Source: Oreohelix idahoensis (taxonomy: Eukaryota > Mollusca > Gastropoda > Stylommatophora > Oreohelicidae). Taken from it: a stretch of DNA of 64,000 nt. The position numbers and the translations under genes are program-made. Under the pieces are notes generated by a model. It saw only the letters and a list, made by a program, of their open reading frames with translations. It was not told the origin of the DNA and ran no database searches. This document shows positions 42,076 to 53,212 of this stretch, piece by piece (position 1 is the stretch's first letter; every line of letters starts with the position of its first letter). Location: positions 124,001 to 188,000 of the forward strand of contig JAMPIV010019851.1 in NCBI GenBank assembly GCA_024509875.1, read 5' to 3'.

Positions 42076-44323
42076 TAGGTACTCCAAACTGAATTTTTAA
42101 ATTACATATTTCTGTTAATAACATATGTAGTTGGGTAGATCTATTTATTCTAAGCATTTTGGTACCAAATTTAGTGCCCTAGGTGAATTTGTTCGAAAGT
42201 TATGCAATTTTGAAAAATTGGGCCAGTTGCGCAACTTGTCAAAATGCCAACTTTGAATGGTCATAAATTTAAAATTTACAAACACACACTGATAAAACTT
42301 TGTAAACACACTGTCATGTGAACAGACAACAAACTCTATTTTTTTCATGAATGTCAAATAATAAGAAGTTCATATTTTATTAGCTTAAAAATGACTCGAG
42401 GCCCAATTTTGCAAACATGACCAAGGGAGTTAAAAACTAACAAAAATTGTCATTTTTTAAAAATCATAAAAATCAACAATTGCATCAATATTGATAGAAA
42501 TTACACCAAGTTATCAGAAAATTCAAGCTCTTTAAAAACAAACATCAATATACTAATAACACAAAACACCACTAAACATAATGATTGCTAAACAGAGCGA
42601 TCTGCAGCAAAAAATGAAATTTCATAGGATTTTTTAAAATCATAAAAAATGTAATGGGTACAAAGATGAAAATTACATCAATTTGTCAAGATTTTTATGC
42701 TTTAACATAGAACATATACTTTAAATGTTCATCCCTGCCATAATAATCTGTATTATGATTATAGCAAACAGTCCATTTCACACATAAAAAATACAATCTT
42801 TTCTAGTAGTATTAGTACATTCAGTGTGTGCACTCAGAACAAGCCAAAAGTACCATTACCATGTCATATTTTTTATTCATATTGAAGTCTTCACTTTTAT
42901 TTAGGAGTGGAAGGGACTGAAGAAGACAAGAGCCACTGAATTCATCTTGTGGCAATACAGGTTTTAAGAGATTGAATCATAAATGAAACATTTCCAAACT
43001 TTAATTTGCTTACCACAGAGCTTCTGATAACAAATTTCTGATTTCAAGACATTGATCGACTTTGTTTCTGACGTTTGCAATGGATGGTTGAGTCCAAGTT
43101 AGTTAGGAAATGCAGTTCAGCACTGGGATGATATGTTTCAATTCCAGCTATATCATTACAAAAAAAAAATGTGATACTACTAGAAAATGCATGTGTCATG
43201 TTAGTGCAAACTTCAAAATACAAACAATTGTGATCCCATTGCTAATTTTTTAAATAAAAAATAAAAAAGGGAACTAAAGTCCCCTCACCAGAAATGGCTG
43301 AACCCACTGCCTGTTTTATTTATATACCTAGGCACTAGCAGGAGAGGCAAAGTCGGCCATTTTGTCTCGATCGGTAAACTAGACTGAAATACCTAATTTT
43401 GAAAGACCCAAACTCAAGCCAGAGGCTAAAAACACATAAGTTCCAAATTGCTGCACCCATAAAAACTCAAGAACTAGTTGATTTAATAAGTATCATCACT
43501 TAAAAACTCACCTAATTAAATAGGGAAGGTTTAGAACACGAACATTGATCTCACCCAGTACACGTCTTTATCTGACGACTGTAGTTAAAGCACTCAATGT
43601 AGTTTTTAAATAAGAAAACAAATTAATACGCAATGAAATCACTTTAAAAAAAAACAGAAAAACTACTTATCTATACATTCGTGTAAAGTTAGCATTGGAT
43701 TCGACTCAGCCATGATAGTTTATCCGTCTCACATAGGTCCAATGTTAGCATGCAAAACCAGCGGCCGGATGACTTTAGGTGACAAGCGGCTATGTGTTTA
43801 CATTTGCACAAAGCGATCCTTGTAAACTCTTTGGATCACTTTCATTTTTGGAAACTATGTAGGAAAATGGTTTTGCTCTTTATTTTGAAATAGGACACAT
43901 GGAAATCGACCGTTTTCTGCGGAAAATATAGCTTTTTTTCATAAAATCACAAATTTTACAATCATATTGTTGTTCTATAAATATGTCCTACGCACCAATA
44001 GAAAGGGCATTCACTGCTGAACAATATGAGACTTTAATTGACGCATCACTCACGATTTGAAAAGGGTAACCCCCTACTTCTCCTTTGTCGGGACTGCGCA
44101 AAACCCATTTGTACATACTTTTTTAAACACTTAAAAGACCAACTCATTCATAATATTTCTAACTATTATTGCACCCATGTAAACAATAATAAAACAAGCT
44201 TTCTGTTGAAACCAGTTTTATTTAAATGCTATATGAAATAAAGTTGCAATCCTTGGTTGAAGTTATAGACAAAATGAGAGTTTTGTGCCATAAGTGGTAA
44301 ATACGGGCGGTTTGGAGTACCTA
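42076..44323. mobile_element. TAGGTAC-family TIR element, copy 2 (7-bp duplication)
   Basis: Inverted ends TAGGTACTCCAAAC and GTTTGGAGTACCTA border 2248 bases inserted in the minisatellite, with ATTAAAC exactly repeated at 42069-42075 and 44324-44330. Deleting the element and one duplicate restores a normal minisatellite unit, which supports the 7-base duplication. The interior is AT-rich with no transposase motif seen on either strand, so it is probably non-autonomous. Confidence 0.85.
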
Positions 44324-45470
44324 ATTAAACAGTTATTTGACAAACAAGACAAACAAAAAAGAATTAAAAAACACAGTACGTGATGAATAAGACACAATAT
44401 TTGAGGAATAAGACAAAGAAAGATAATTAAACGCAGTATTTTGATGAATAAGACAAACAAATAAGGATAATTAAAAACAGTATTTTGACAAATAAGACCA
44501 AGAAAAAAGAATAATAAAACACAGTACTTGATGATTAAGACAAAGAAATATGGATAATTAAACACATTATTTTGCCGAATAAGACAAAGTAATAAGAATA
44601 ATAAAACACAGTACACGAATAAGTCAAAGAAATTCGGATAATTAAAAACAGTATTTTGACAATAAGACAAAGAAATTAGGATAATAAACGCAGTATTTTG
44701 ACAATAAGACAAAGAAATTAGGATAATTAAACGCAGTATTTTGACAATAAGACAAAGAAATTAGGATAATTTAACCCAGTATTTTGACGAATAAGAGAAA
44801 GAAAAAATAATTAAAAACAGTATTTTGATGAATAAGACAAAGAAATAGTAATTAAACACAGTATTTTGATGAATAAGACAAACAAACCAAAAAATAATAA
44901 AACACAGTACTTGACGAATAAGACAAAGAAAGATAATCATATGCAGTATTTTGATGAATAAGTCAAAGAAGGAAGGATAATTAAGCACAGTATTTTGACG
45001 AATAAGACAAAGAAATAAGAATAATTAAACACAGTACTTGACAAATAAGACAAAGAAATAAGAATAATTAAACATGGTATTTTGACGAATAAGACAACAA
45101 CAAAAAACATTACTTGACGAATAAGACAAAGAAATAAGAATAATGAGACCCAATACTTGACAAATAAGACAAAGAAATAAGAATAATGAGACCCAATACT
45201 TGACAAATAAGACAAAGAAATAAGAATAATGAGACCCAATACTTGACAAATAAGACAAAGAAAGATAATTAAATTCAGTATTTTGATGAATAAGTCGAAG
45301 AAATAAGAATAATAAAACACAGTACTTGACGAATAAGACAAATAAATAATAATTAAACACAGTATTTTGACGAATAAGACAAACAAATAAGGATAATTAA
45401 ACGCAGTACTTGATGAACAAGACAAACAAATAAGAATAATTAAATACACTCTTCTGGCGAATAAGAAAAA
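44324..45470. repeat. AT-rich minisatellite, right block
   Basis: About 27 units of the same family as the left block. A subset near 45120-45250 carries GAGACCCAATACTTGAC and repeats exactly. The long - strand frames here (44263-45449) are by-products of the repeat and encode only hydrophobic repeats. Confidence 0.9.
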
Positions 45471-45792
45471 TGAATAACAATACTAGGTGGTGGCAGATGT
45501 GTGGTGTGGGACATTTAAGAAAAAAAATATAATTATTTCCCTATGTGCTCCATAAAAATGCATGAATCCTGACCAACAAACAAGCCACGCTCACTAGTGG
45601 GTCTTATGGGTTGTATCCATTTTTATTTATTTTCTCAAGTTACTTACTTAGCTCTAACGTTATTTCCTTTTGTAGGCAATTTTCTTTGTCTTTTTTCCTA
45701 GTAAGACACATGAGCTTTCTTTTTCTTTTAAAAAAAATAAATAAATAAACCCACTCTTATATGTTCTATTGTAATGTGTAAATAGCATACTA

Positions 45793-47990
45793 TAGCACGT
45801 TTCACTAGCTTTGCCCAACTTCAAAATGCTATATCTCAGCGAATATATAACGCATATAAGTGAAATTTTGTGTGTGAATTTGAAATTTTATAGACCCTAT
45901 GAATTAAATTTTTCATTAAAATGCGGCCATTGGTTTCAATTTTCGTTTCTTTGCGATATAATATAAAATCCTACTTGCCAACACACATCACACGCACATA
46001 TATTGAAATGTCTACAGTAAATTATACGACCTCATTTGCACATTTTTGGTTTATCAAGCAATTGGCATGACTTTTGAGTGAAATTGCGTGAAATCGCACT
46101 TCTTGAACATAAAACAGTTTATATCCGGTGCAACGCACACATTGTCAATCAGAGGTGTGTCTACAAAAATTATTGTGTGGTTAAGAAGGAAAAATGAGTC
46201 TGCGAGTACATTTTATGACATTACAGCAAATCACAAATAGGATTTTTAAGTATTTCTGCAATGAAGCTACTCGAGGAAAACTATATCATTCTATTTCAAA
46301 CCCACAAAAGAGGACTATTCACGCCTTGGGGATAAGCAAACGTTCATTGCACCGCTGGATAGCGACATCTGAAATGTCTAATTCCAGTGTTTTACACACG
46401 AAAATTAGGCCAAGAGTGTTGGATAATTTTGACAGAGAATTGATCCGCAGAGAAATTTGCAATATGTTTCACAATAATGAGGCAGTGACTTTAAGGAAAT
46501 TGAAAATTTGGTTAAGAAAGAATAATGACATTGATATTTCCAAATCTACGCTATGGAGGACTATTAGGAGTTTGGGATTCACTTTTAGAAAATATGTTGG
46601 TGGTAGAAACCTTATTTGTGAGAAGCCTCATATAGTTGCAATGAGAAGCAAATATTTACGCGAGGTCAGAGAAATGAGAAGAGATTGTTATGATTTTGTG
46701 TATTTAGATGAAACTTGGATCAATGCGCACCACAGTAATGAACGAGAATGGCAATCATCTGATGGAACAACTAAGAGACTAGTACCAAGCAGCAAAGGAC
46801 AGCGCCTAATAATTGCACATCCAGGAAGCAGCCATCATGAGCTTCTAAATAATACTGAACTCATATTTGTTTCAAAATCCACAGATAATAGGGATTACCA
46901 TGCAGAGATGAATGGCAAGATATTTCAAGATTGGATTGTGAATCATGTACTTCCTTCCTTGGATAGACCGTGGTGTTTGATAATGGACAATGCCTCATAT
47001 CACAACGTTGTGGCACCAGAAGATAAAGTTTCTAATTCACCAAGTATTAAAGATGTAATAACGATTTGGCTGACCATAAACAACATTCCATTCAACGAAA
47101 TGTCCATGAACCTGAATTACTTGGAATTGTAAAAAAAGACACAGCATACAAAGATATTTCACATAGACAAGGCAATCCATGAACATGGTCACAGATGTTT
47201 AAGATTACCTCCTTACCATTCTCACTTAAACCCAATAGAATTAGTATGGGCTAAAATTAAGGAACAGGGAGCAACAGAAAATAGAACGTTCAAATTAAAA
47301 GATGTTGAAATACTTATAAAAGCCGCCATCTCCAATATAGCCAGGGATTATTGGAAGAAAAGTGAGAACCATGTGTTACAAGAGGAAGAGGAATATTGGA
47401 AGAATGCTGGTTTGTCCTTCATTCAGCCGAGATTGATTTTCAATTTCTCAGAGACATCTGATTATGATTCGGATGAAGTTTAATTTCTTTAAAGATGACC
47501 TTACCGTTATTTACAAGCACATTAGAGGAGCAACGTTCCATTATGATATTTATGAACCGCAAAGAGATGATACCCATTGAAATAATTAGATCAAGGAAGG
47601 TCCAGTTTGGTAGCGCATTAAATGTCAATGACAAACAATGTCACGAGTATTTCGCATGCAGATCATTTAAGAAATCATCTTCAACACGTATTCAATTGCA
47701 AACGTGATGGCCACATTATTGTAATAGTAGACACGCCTATGCCTAATCAATTCACAGAATCTGTGCATGAAGTGGTAAAATTTCTTTTCTCGATACACAA
47801 TAATTAGTATGCCGACAAAGATCAAAGGATTTCATCCGTTTATGGGAACTGGACAAGATGCACAGATATAAAGTATATATTTGTTGGGTCTAACCCAATA
47901 TAACATCGTATGCAAAAAATGGCGTTAATACGTTAGACGGTTAATCAGATAATTACATTTGTTTGAGGGCAAAGCTAGTGAAACGTGCTA
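45793..47990 (+). mobile_element. IS630/Tc1-like DD83E transposon, copy 1
   Basis: A 2198-base element with inverted ends TAGCACGTTTCACTAGCTTT / AAAGCTAGTGAAACGTGCTA, flanked by TA on both sides as in the Tc1/mariner superfamily. It carries one transposase on the + strand. A second copy, 2200 bases and near-identical, lies reversed at 55402-57601. Spacing of 83 residues between the second and third catalytic acids is close to the DD82E group called Sailor; that assignment is from memory. Confidence 0.88.
46194..47483 (+). pseudogene. DD83E transposase, frame lesion near residue 313
   Basis: The frame runs 312 codons from MSLRVHFMTL, meets TAA at 47130-47132, then continues in the same frame to TAA at 47481-47483. 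An N-terminal helix-turn-helix segment includes ALGISKRSLHRW. The catalytic acids are in YLDETWIN (D172), LIMDNASYH and LNPIELVW. Just before the stop a +2 frame reads VHEPELLGIVKK, which fits this family better than the +1 reading, so I infer a small deletion near 47100-47105 partly compensated in the A7 run at 47131-47137. The other copy shares the upstream lesion but has A8. Confidence 0.85.
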
Positions 47991-48208
47991 TAGTTAAACA
48001 GTCTTCAGTACTTAACAGTTGTGCCTAATGCACCATTGCTCTCAAAGCTATGACAACACAAAAGATTGTCAGATAATAGGGATTTTTGTACAGAATAAAA
48101 ACGCACCGCCAGTAAGAAGTAAATTCTAAACATCAGTTTACCCATGATCTCAGTGATGATCAGATAGAGAGCAGTTATTTAATTTGACAAAATTGCTTTG
48201 TATCTATC

Positions 48209-49984
48209 CATACCTGTCAACCTGTACGAATTTTTCGTACTATGTACGTAATTTTGATACTTTTAGCAGTGTACGGACGTACAGACTCGTTGTACGGATT
48301 TTCCCCCCTCCCACAAAAAAAAAAAAAATCGAAATATTTTTTTTTTAAATTCTAAAAACTTTTTCCAACCCAAGTTAAAAAAAAAAATGTAATCATAAAA
48401 TACAGGGTGGTCATAAAGTCTTTCCCTGATTTCAAATTTTTACGAGATCCTCCAGATGTTAAAAGCATCAAAGCTTGGTATATAACGTTTACGGACACTG
48501 GCAGCGTCGGTGACATGCCCAGAGCAGGTAGGCCTCGTGTGAGTGAAGAAACTGTGGACGCAGTGCGCACGGCGTTTCAACGCAGTCATCAGAAATCAAC
48601 CTATCGTGCCTCAAGAGAACTTGCAATCCCTCGAATATTAGTGTTGAAAATCGCAAATGTTGAAATCTACAAATAGCATAAAAAAACTGTTTTAGTTCTG
48701 GAATAATTTTCAAAAAACCAAGTGTCTCTGCACAGAATCTTTTTTTTTTTTAATTTTTGAAATCAGGGAAAGACTTTATGACCACCCTGTATTTTCTAGC
48801 CCAGGTTTTTTTTAAAACTAATTTTTATTATTTTTAATTCCGGGAATCTCGGCGTCTGTTTTTAAACTGTGGTCTTTCCCAGCAACCAATCAATCAAATC
48901 CTGGTATACCCAACAATTCAGCAAAAACTTTGAATTCGGCCTCTAACATTTTCGGTTTTCAGCGTGACATGACGTATTTTTAAAGTTACCCGTTATCAGC
49001 CACGCTTGCCAAGACACTTCGCGCCATTTTTAAAAAAAAAGCTAAGTACTTATAGCTTGGTTAAATATTGCTATTGTTTTGCTTTGTTGCAATTTAATCG
49101 CTGTCTTAATCTTTCCAGTTATATCTTGCCCTTCAATATATTTCCGATAAATTAATGCCATAATATTCTGTGTAGGCCCTACATAACTAGAAAAAAAAAA
49201 AGTTTGTTTGCGTTGAGTAGGCCTACTTTATCCCAGCGGTCGAGATTAACTGCTTTATTTTTTTTAATAAAGGGGCAATCTTTTATCACTGGTCTAGGCT
49301 ACCAACTCTTAAATAATTTTGAAAATTTTTGGTGCTACGTTTTTCTTCCTAGATTTGATATTCTGTTCATAATTTGGTTAATTTTTTTCCCTTGCTGTTA
49401 GCTGTTTGCTTTGCTTTGTTGTATTTTTTGTTTGTTTGGTCGTTCTCTTAATCTCTCCAGTTATATTTTGATTATTTAAATATTTCCAATAAATTAATGT
49501 CATAATATTCTATGTCGGCCCTACATAACTAGAAAAAAAGTTTGTTTGCGTAAACTTCGCTGCTTTATTTTTCAATTAAAAATCCACACAGACTGCAGGA
49601 AATCCATGAATGCAGACACACTCACTTCTTTTTTACAGTGTAAGATTAATATTTATACATGCTGTGCAGACTTTAAGCCCACAAATGCAATTCTGCAAAG
49701 TGTTTAAAGGGTATGTGTTGATTATAATACAAAACACTTTGCATCGAAAGAATAGTACCTCACGATCGCTAAGTTTTTTATATGTAAAGACCAGCATGAG
49801 ACTATTAGCATGTTTTATATCACACTAATTCAAATGCTAATAGATTTGTATGTGTCAATTCTCGTTTTACAACTGTATTGTGTATAATCGATTAATATAT
49901 TTTTTGCGTAAGGATTTGTGGGTGTTTGTAAGGACTTTTTTGGTCCGGCGTACATATTTTTGTCTCAAGAGGTTGACAGGTATG
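48209..49984. mobile_element. 1.8-kb TIR element with 6-bp duplication
   Basis: Inverted 15-base ends, CATACCTGTCAACCT at 48209-48223 and AGGTTGACAGGTATG at 49970-49984, are flanked by TCTATC at 48203-48208 and 49985-49990. The interior has duplicated blocks (TTTCCGATAAATTAATGCCA-like, near 49141 and 49485) and a nested mariner derivative. No transposase of its own was recognised. Confidence 0.8.
48403..48789 (+). mobile_element. mariner-type MITE nested in the 1.8-kb element
   Basis: Ends CAGGGTGGTCATAAAGTCTT and its complement extend for about 36 bases and are flanked by TA. Between them is a fragment of a transposase DNA-binding domain (GDMPRAGRPRVSEETVDAVR, STYRASRELAIPRI). The catalytic domain is deleted, so it is a non-autonomous derivative. 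Confidence 0.88.
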
Positions 49985-50079
49985 TCTATCAGACTGGCTA
50001 TTTAACAGAATGTTTATAGAGTGTTGGAAACTGAGGAAAAATGTATATGGCCCATTTGAGCATATATTTGCATTTGCAT

Positions 50080-50454
50080 CTTCTTCTTTGATCCTTAGCC
50101 ACCAACCATCAAAGCAGTCAGTGGCCATCACGCCTGGTGGCGTTTTGTAGGGCAACAACAAATTGATTCCACTTTGCTCGGTCAGTGGCCATCCTTCGTA
50201 CAGTGCCCCAACTCTGGTTCATTCTTTGCATCTCAGCCTCCAGTCCTCCGCCAAGTTGTGTTTGGTCGGCCTCTTCTTTCATTTTCCTTCAGGGGTCCGT
50301 AGCATAGCTGTTCTTTTGATGGCATCGGGGTCTCTTCTGAGGACATGGCCAACCCAGCTCCAGTGTCTGCCAGCTATGATGGTGTACATATCCTCTTGCT
50401 TGCTCTGAGTAAGCAGATCTTGGTTGGTGATGGTATTCGGCCAAAAGATTCGGA
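50080..50454 (-). mobile_element. LINE family C, reverse copy, 3' end (split)
   Basis: The - strand reads FRIFWPNTITNQDLLTQSKQ, RHWSWVGHVLRRDPDAIKR and TPEGK, then the non-coding 3' end to a tail at about 50080. The copy is cut by the insertion 50455-53212 and continues at 53213. Confidence 0.85.
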
Positions 50455-50459
50455 ATATA

Positions 50460-51798
50460 CGAGGGGCATTCAGAAAGTAATGCACCACATCGCTTTTCTC
50501 AGGAGCTGTTTATTAAAAAAGCATGAAATTTATACACAATATACATGGATATGTCATGTAAACATCGGTATTATTCAACATAATCCCCATCAACTTGTAC
50601 GGCTTTATGCCAGCGCGAAACAAGTGCGTGTATTCCTAGCCCGTACCAGATTTTGTCTTGATCATGTAGCCATTTCTTCGCTGCATGAATCACTCCTTCA
50701 TCATCTTCAAACCTTGTCCCATGGAGTGCATCTTTAAGTGGACCAAATAGATGAAAATCAGAGGGTGCCAAATCGGGACTATAGGGTGGATGGGGTAGTA
50801 CAGTCCAACCCAATTTGGTGATTGCTTCCCGTGTTGCCAGACTTGTGTGAGGGCGCGCATTGTCGTGAAGGAGAAGCAGGTCTGCTGGATTCTTGTGCGG
50901 CCGAACTCTGCGAAAACGTTGATTGAGTTTTTTCAATGTCTTAATGTAAGCTTGCGAATTGATTGTCTCTCCTCTGAGCATAACGTCCACAAGAATCACA
51001 CCTTCAATGTCCCAAAAGACAGTGATCATGACCTTTCCAGCTGAAGGAATTGTCTTCAATTTCTTTCTTCTTGGTGATTGCGGATGATGCCACTCCATTG
51101 ACTGTCGTTTTGTCTCAGGTTCAAAATGATGTGCCCAGGTTTCTTCGCCTGTAACGATCTTAGCCAAAAAGTTCTCTCCATCAGCATTGAAACGCTCCAA
51201 CAATTCAGAAGAAATTGCTTTCCTTTGCAATCAGTGGTCATTTGTGAGACTTCGGGGAACCCATCTTGCGCAAACCTTAGAAAATCCGAGAGTTTTTATA
51301 ACTGCATTTGCACTACCAATGCTGACTGACAGCTGTAAGGCCAATTGTTGAGTAGTGATTCGCCTATCAGTAAGAATAATGCCCTCAATGCATTTCAACA
51401 TTTTTGCATTGGTGGCTGTGGCAGGACATCCACAGCGCGGCCGATCAAGCAGTTCCGTATCTCCACTTCCTGATTCTTTGATTCTCTGAACCCAGCGACT
51501 GACTGTACTCCTGCCGACTGCAAAACTTCCATACACATCACATAGACGCTTGTGAATATTCACAACAGTTTCCCTCTCTGCAACGAGAAATTCTATCACA
51601 ATTCGCTGTTTATAACGCAAGTTGCTAATACGCTCCATTTCAACGGTTTAGGGAAGCCGTATTATTTGGCCTGTTGTGGTGCAATTTAGTGCACACAATT
51701 GGCACATGCCATATTTAAAGTGTGCAAAATTTCATGCCTCTATCTTCATTATTAGCTGAGAAAAACGACGTGGTGCATTACTTTCTGAACAACCCTCG
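50460..51798 (-). mobile_element. mariner transposon, 1339 bp
   Basis: The ends CGAGGGGCATTCAGAAAG and (reversed) CGAGGGTTGTTCAGAAAG are inverted with a few mismatches and are flanked by TA at 50458-50459 and 51799-51800. Size and ends are typical of mariner. It landed near the left end of the repeat insertion that splits LINE family C. Confidence 0.93.
50571..51638 (-). pseudogene. mariner transposase with one stop and a changed catalytic acid
   Basis: A single frame of 355 codons on the - strand is interrupted only by TGA at 51231-51233, after residue 135. The N-terminal half holds the paired helix-turn-helix region (VGRSTVSRWVQRIKESGSGD). The catalytic half shows VTGEETWAHHFE, LLLHDNARPHTS and YSPDLAPSDFHLF. 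Spacing between the last two acids is 34, as in DD34D mariner. The first acid, usually D in TGDETW, is E here. With the stop this copy should be inactive. Confidence 0.92.
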
Positions 51799-51849
51799 TA
51801 AGTATATAAACCAATAAAACAGTATTGAATCAGTTCTACAAATTAACGG

Positions 51850-51905
51850 TTCAAGTGAAACAAGGGATGTTTCAAGTTTTACCCTTCATCAGCCACAGTT
51901 ACAAA
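51850..51905 (-). ncRNA. hammerhead ribozyme-like core, copy A
   Basis: The complement carries CTGATGA, a short stem II, GAAAC and then GTT, the order of a hammerhead core. Stem I here is one pair shorter than in copy C. Confidence 0.4.
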
Positions 51906-52143
51906 CAGATGACAAGGACAAGAATTACATATAGATACTACAAAAACATACGATGATGAGAAACACAGAAAATGAGCGATACAAGCAGATGGAAAAAATA
52001 AACAACCACAGTGATGAGCGGAAAATGAACAATAATAATACAAGAAAATCGTAATACCTGAAAGAAATACCGAAACAAGAAAGTAAATAATCAACGAAAC
52101 GAAAAAAAGAATGAACAAAACTATCGAACACGCAAAAGGTGAC

Positions 52144-52242
52144 AGCTAGATCGGAAAATGCTTGGAATAAAACACTGAGGCACTTTATCCTTTTTGGATA
52201 AAGTGCCTCAGTGTTTTATTCCAAGCATTTTCCGATCTAGCT
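52144..52242. repeat. perfect 47-bp palindrome arms with a 5-base loop
   Basis: 52144-52190 and 52196-52242 are exact inverted copies around TTTTT. The arm sequence includes GATCGGAAAATGCTTGGAAT and also forms the centre of the larger inverted repeat. Confidence 0.95.
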
Positions 52243-52424
52243 AAGAATGCTGAAGAGTTACAGAGAAGGAAATGTCAAAATTGTCCTCTTTTCACACAAC
52301 ATGCCGAAGAAAAATTCTCCGAATCTTTTGTAAGTAAATAAATTAAGGGGCTGCTGTAAAACTGGTAAGGAATATAAGTATATAAACCAATAAAACAGTA
52401 TTGAATCAGTTCTACAAATTAACG

Positions 52425-52480
52425 GTTCACGTGAAACAAGGGACGTTTCAAGTTTTACCCTTCATCAGCCACAGTAAAAA
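52425..52480 (-). ncRNA. hammerhead ribozyme-like core, copy B
   Basis: Same core as copy C, on the opposite strand. Confidence 0.4.
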
Positions 52481-53058
52481 CAGGTGACAAGGACAAGAAT
52501 TACATATAGATACTACAAAAACATACGATGATGAGAAACACAGAAAATGAGCGATACAAGCAGATGGAAAAAATAAACAACCACAGTGATGAGCGGAAAA
52601 TGAACAATAATAATACAAGAAAATCGTAATACCTGAAAGAAATACCGAAACAAGAAAGTAAATAATCAACGAAACGAAAAAAAGAATGAACAAAACTATC
52701 GAACACGCAAAAGGTGACAGCTAGATCGGAAAATGCTTGGAATAAAACACTGAGGCTTTCTTTGATAAAGTGCCTCAGTGTTTTATTCCAAGCATTTTCC
52801 GATCTAGCTAAGTCATCTTTTGCGTGTTCGATAGTTTTGTTCATTCTTTTTTTCGTTTCGTTGATTATTTACTTTCTTGTTTCGGTATTTCTTTCAGGTA
52901 TTACGATTTTCTTGTATTATTATTGTTCATTTTTCGCTCATCACTGTGGTTGTTTATTTTTTCCATCTGCTTGTATCGCTCATTTTCTGTATGTTTCTCA
53001 TCATCGTTTGTTTTTGTAGTATCTATATGTAATTCTTGTCCTTGTCACCTGTTTTTAC

Positions 53059-53102
53059 TGTGGCTGATGAAGGGTAAAACTTGAAACGTCCCTTGTTTCA
53101 CG
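53059..53102 (+). ncRNA. hammerhead ribozyme-like core, copy C
   Basis: CTGATGA lies at 53064-53070 and GAAA at 53083-53086. Stem I can form from 53059-53063 with 53098-53102 (five pairs, two of them G-U), stem II from 53071-53073 with 53080-53082, and stem III from 53086-53087 with 53095-53096. The predicted cleavage follows T53097. Stems II and III are as short as in the minimal hammerheads of Penelope-like elements and retrozymes. Activity is unproven. Confidence 0.45.
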
Positions 53103-53212
53103 TGAACCGTTAATTTGTAGAACTGATTCAATACTGTTTTATTGGTTTATATACTTATATTCCTTACCAGTTTTACAGCAGCCCCTTAATTTATTTACTT
53201 ACAAAAGATTCG

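Larger units (their letters stand above)
50455..53212. mobile_element. inverted-repeat insertion with three copies of one repeat
   Basis: LINE family C is interrupted between exact copies of AAAAGATTCGGA (50443-50454 and 53213-53224). The insertion holds one repeat three times: A (split by the mariner; 50455-50459 and 51799 to about 52190), B (about 52370-52756) and, inverted, C (52772-53212). Between A and B is a short palindrome and an inverted copy of the LINE sequence found just right of the insertion. Terminal repeats in mixed orientation recall Penelope-like elements, but no RT or GIY-YIG sequence is present. Hydrophobic frames inside the repeats have no support. Confidence 0.7.

Noticed and set aside
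42076..44323. TA target duplication for the TAGGTAC element
   Set aside because: TA borders the GGTACC core on both sides, but the additional exact 7-base repeats outside TA in two independent insertions make TA part of the element more likely.
44263..45449. Long antisense open frames of 149 and 170 codons
   Set aside because: They arise from an AT-rich minisatellite and encode only repeats of hydrophobic residues; no domain, start context or conservation is visible.
51879..53084. Hydrophobic frames of 68-114 codons repeated three times
   Set aside because: They follow from one non-coding repeat present in three copies; they would be membrane-like by base composition alone and have no recognised family.
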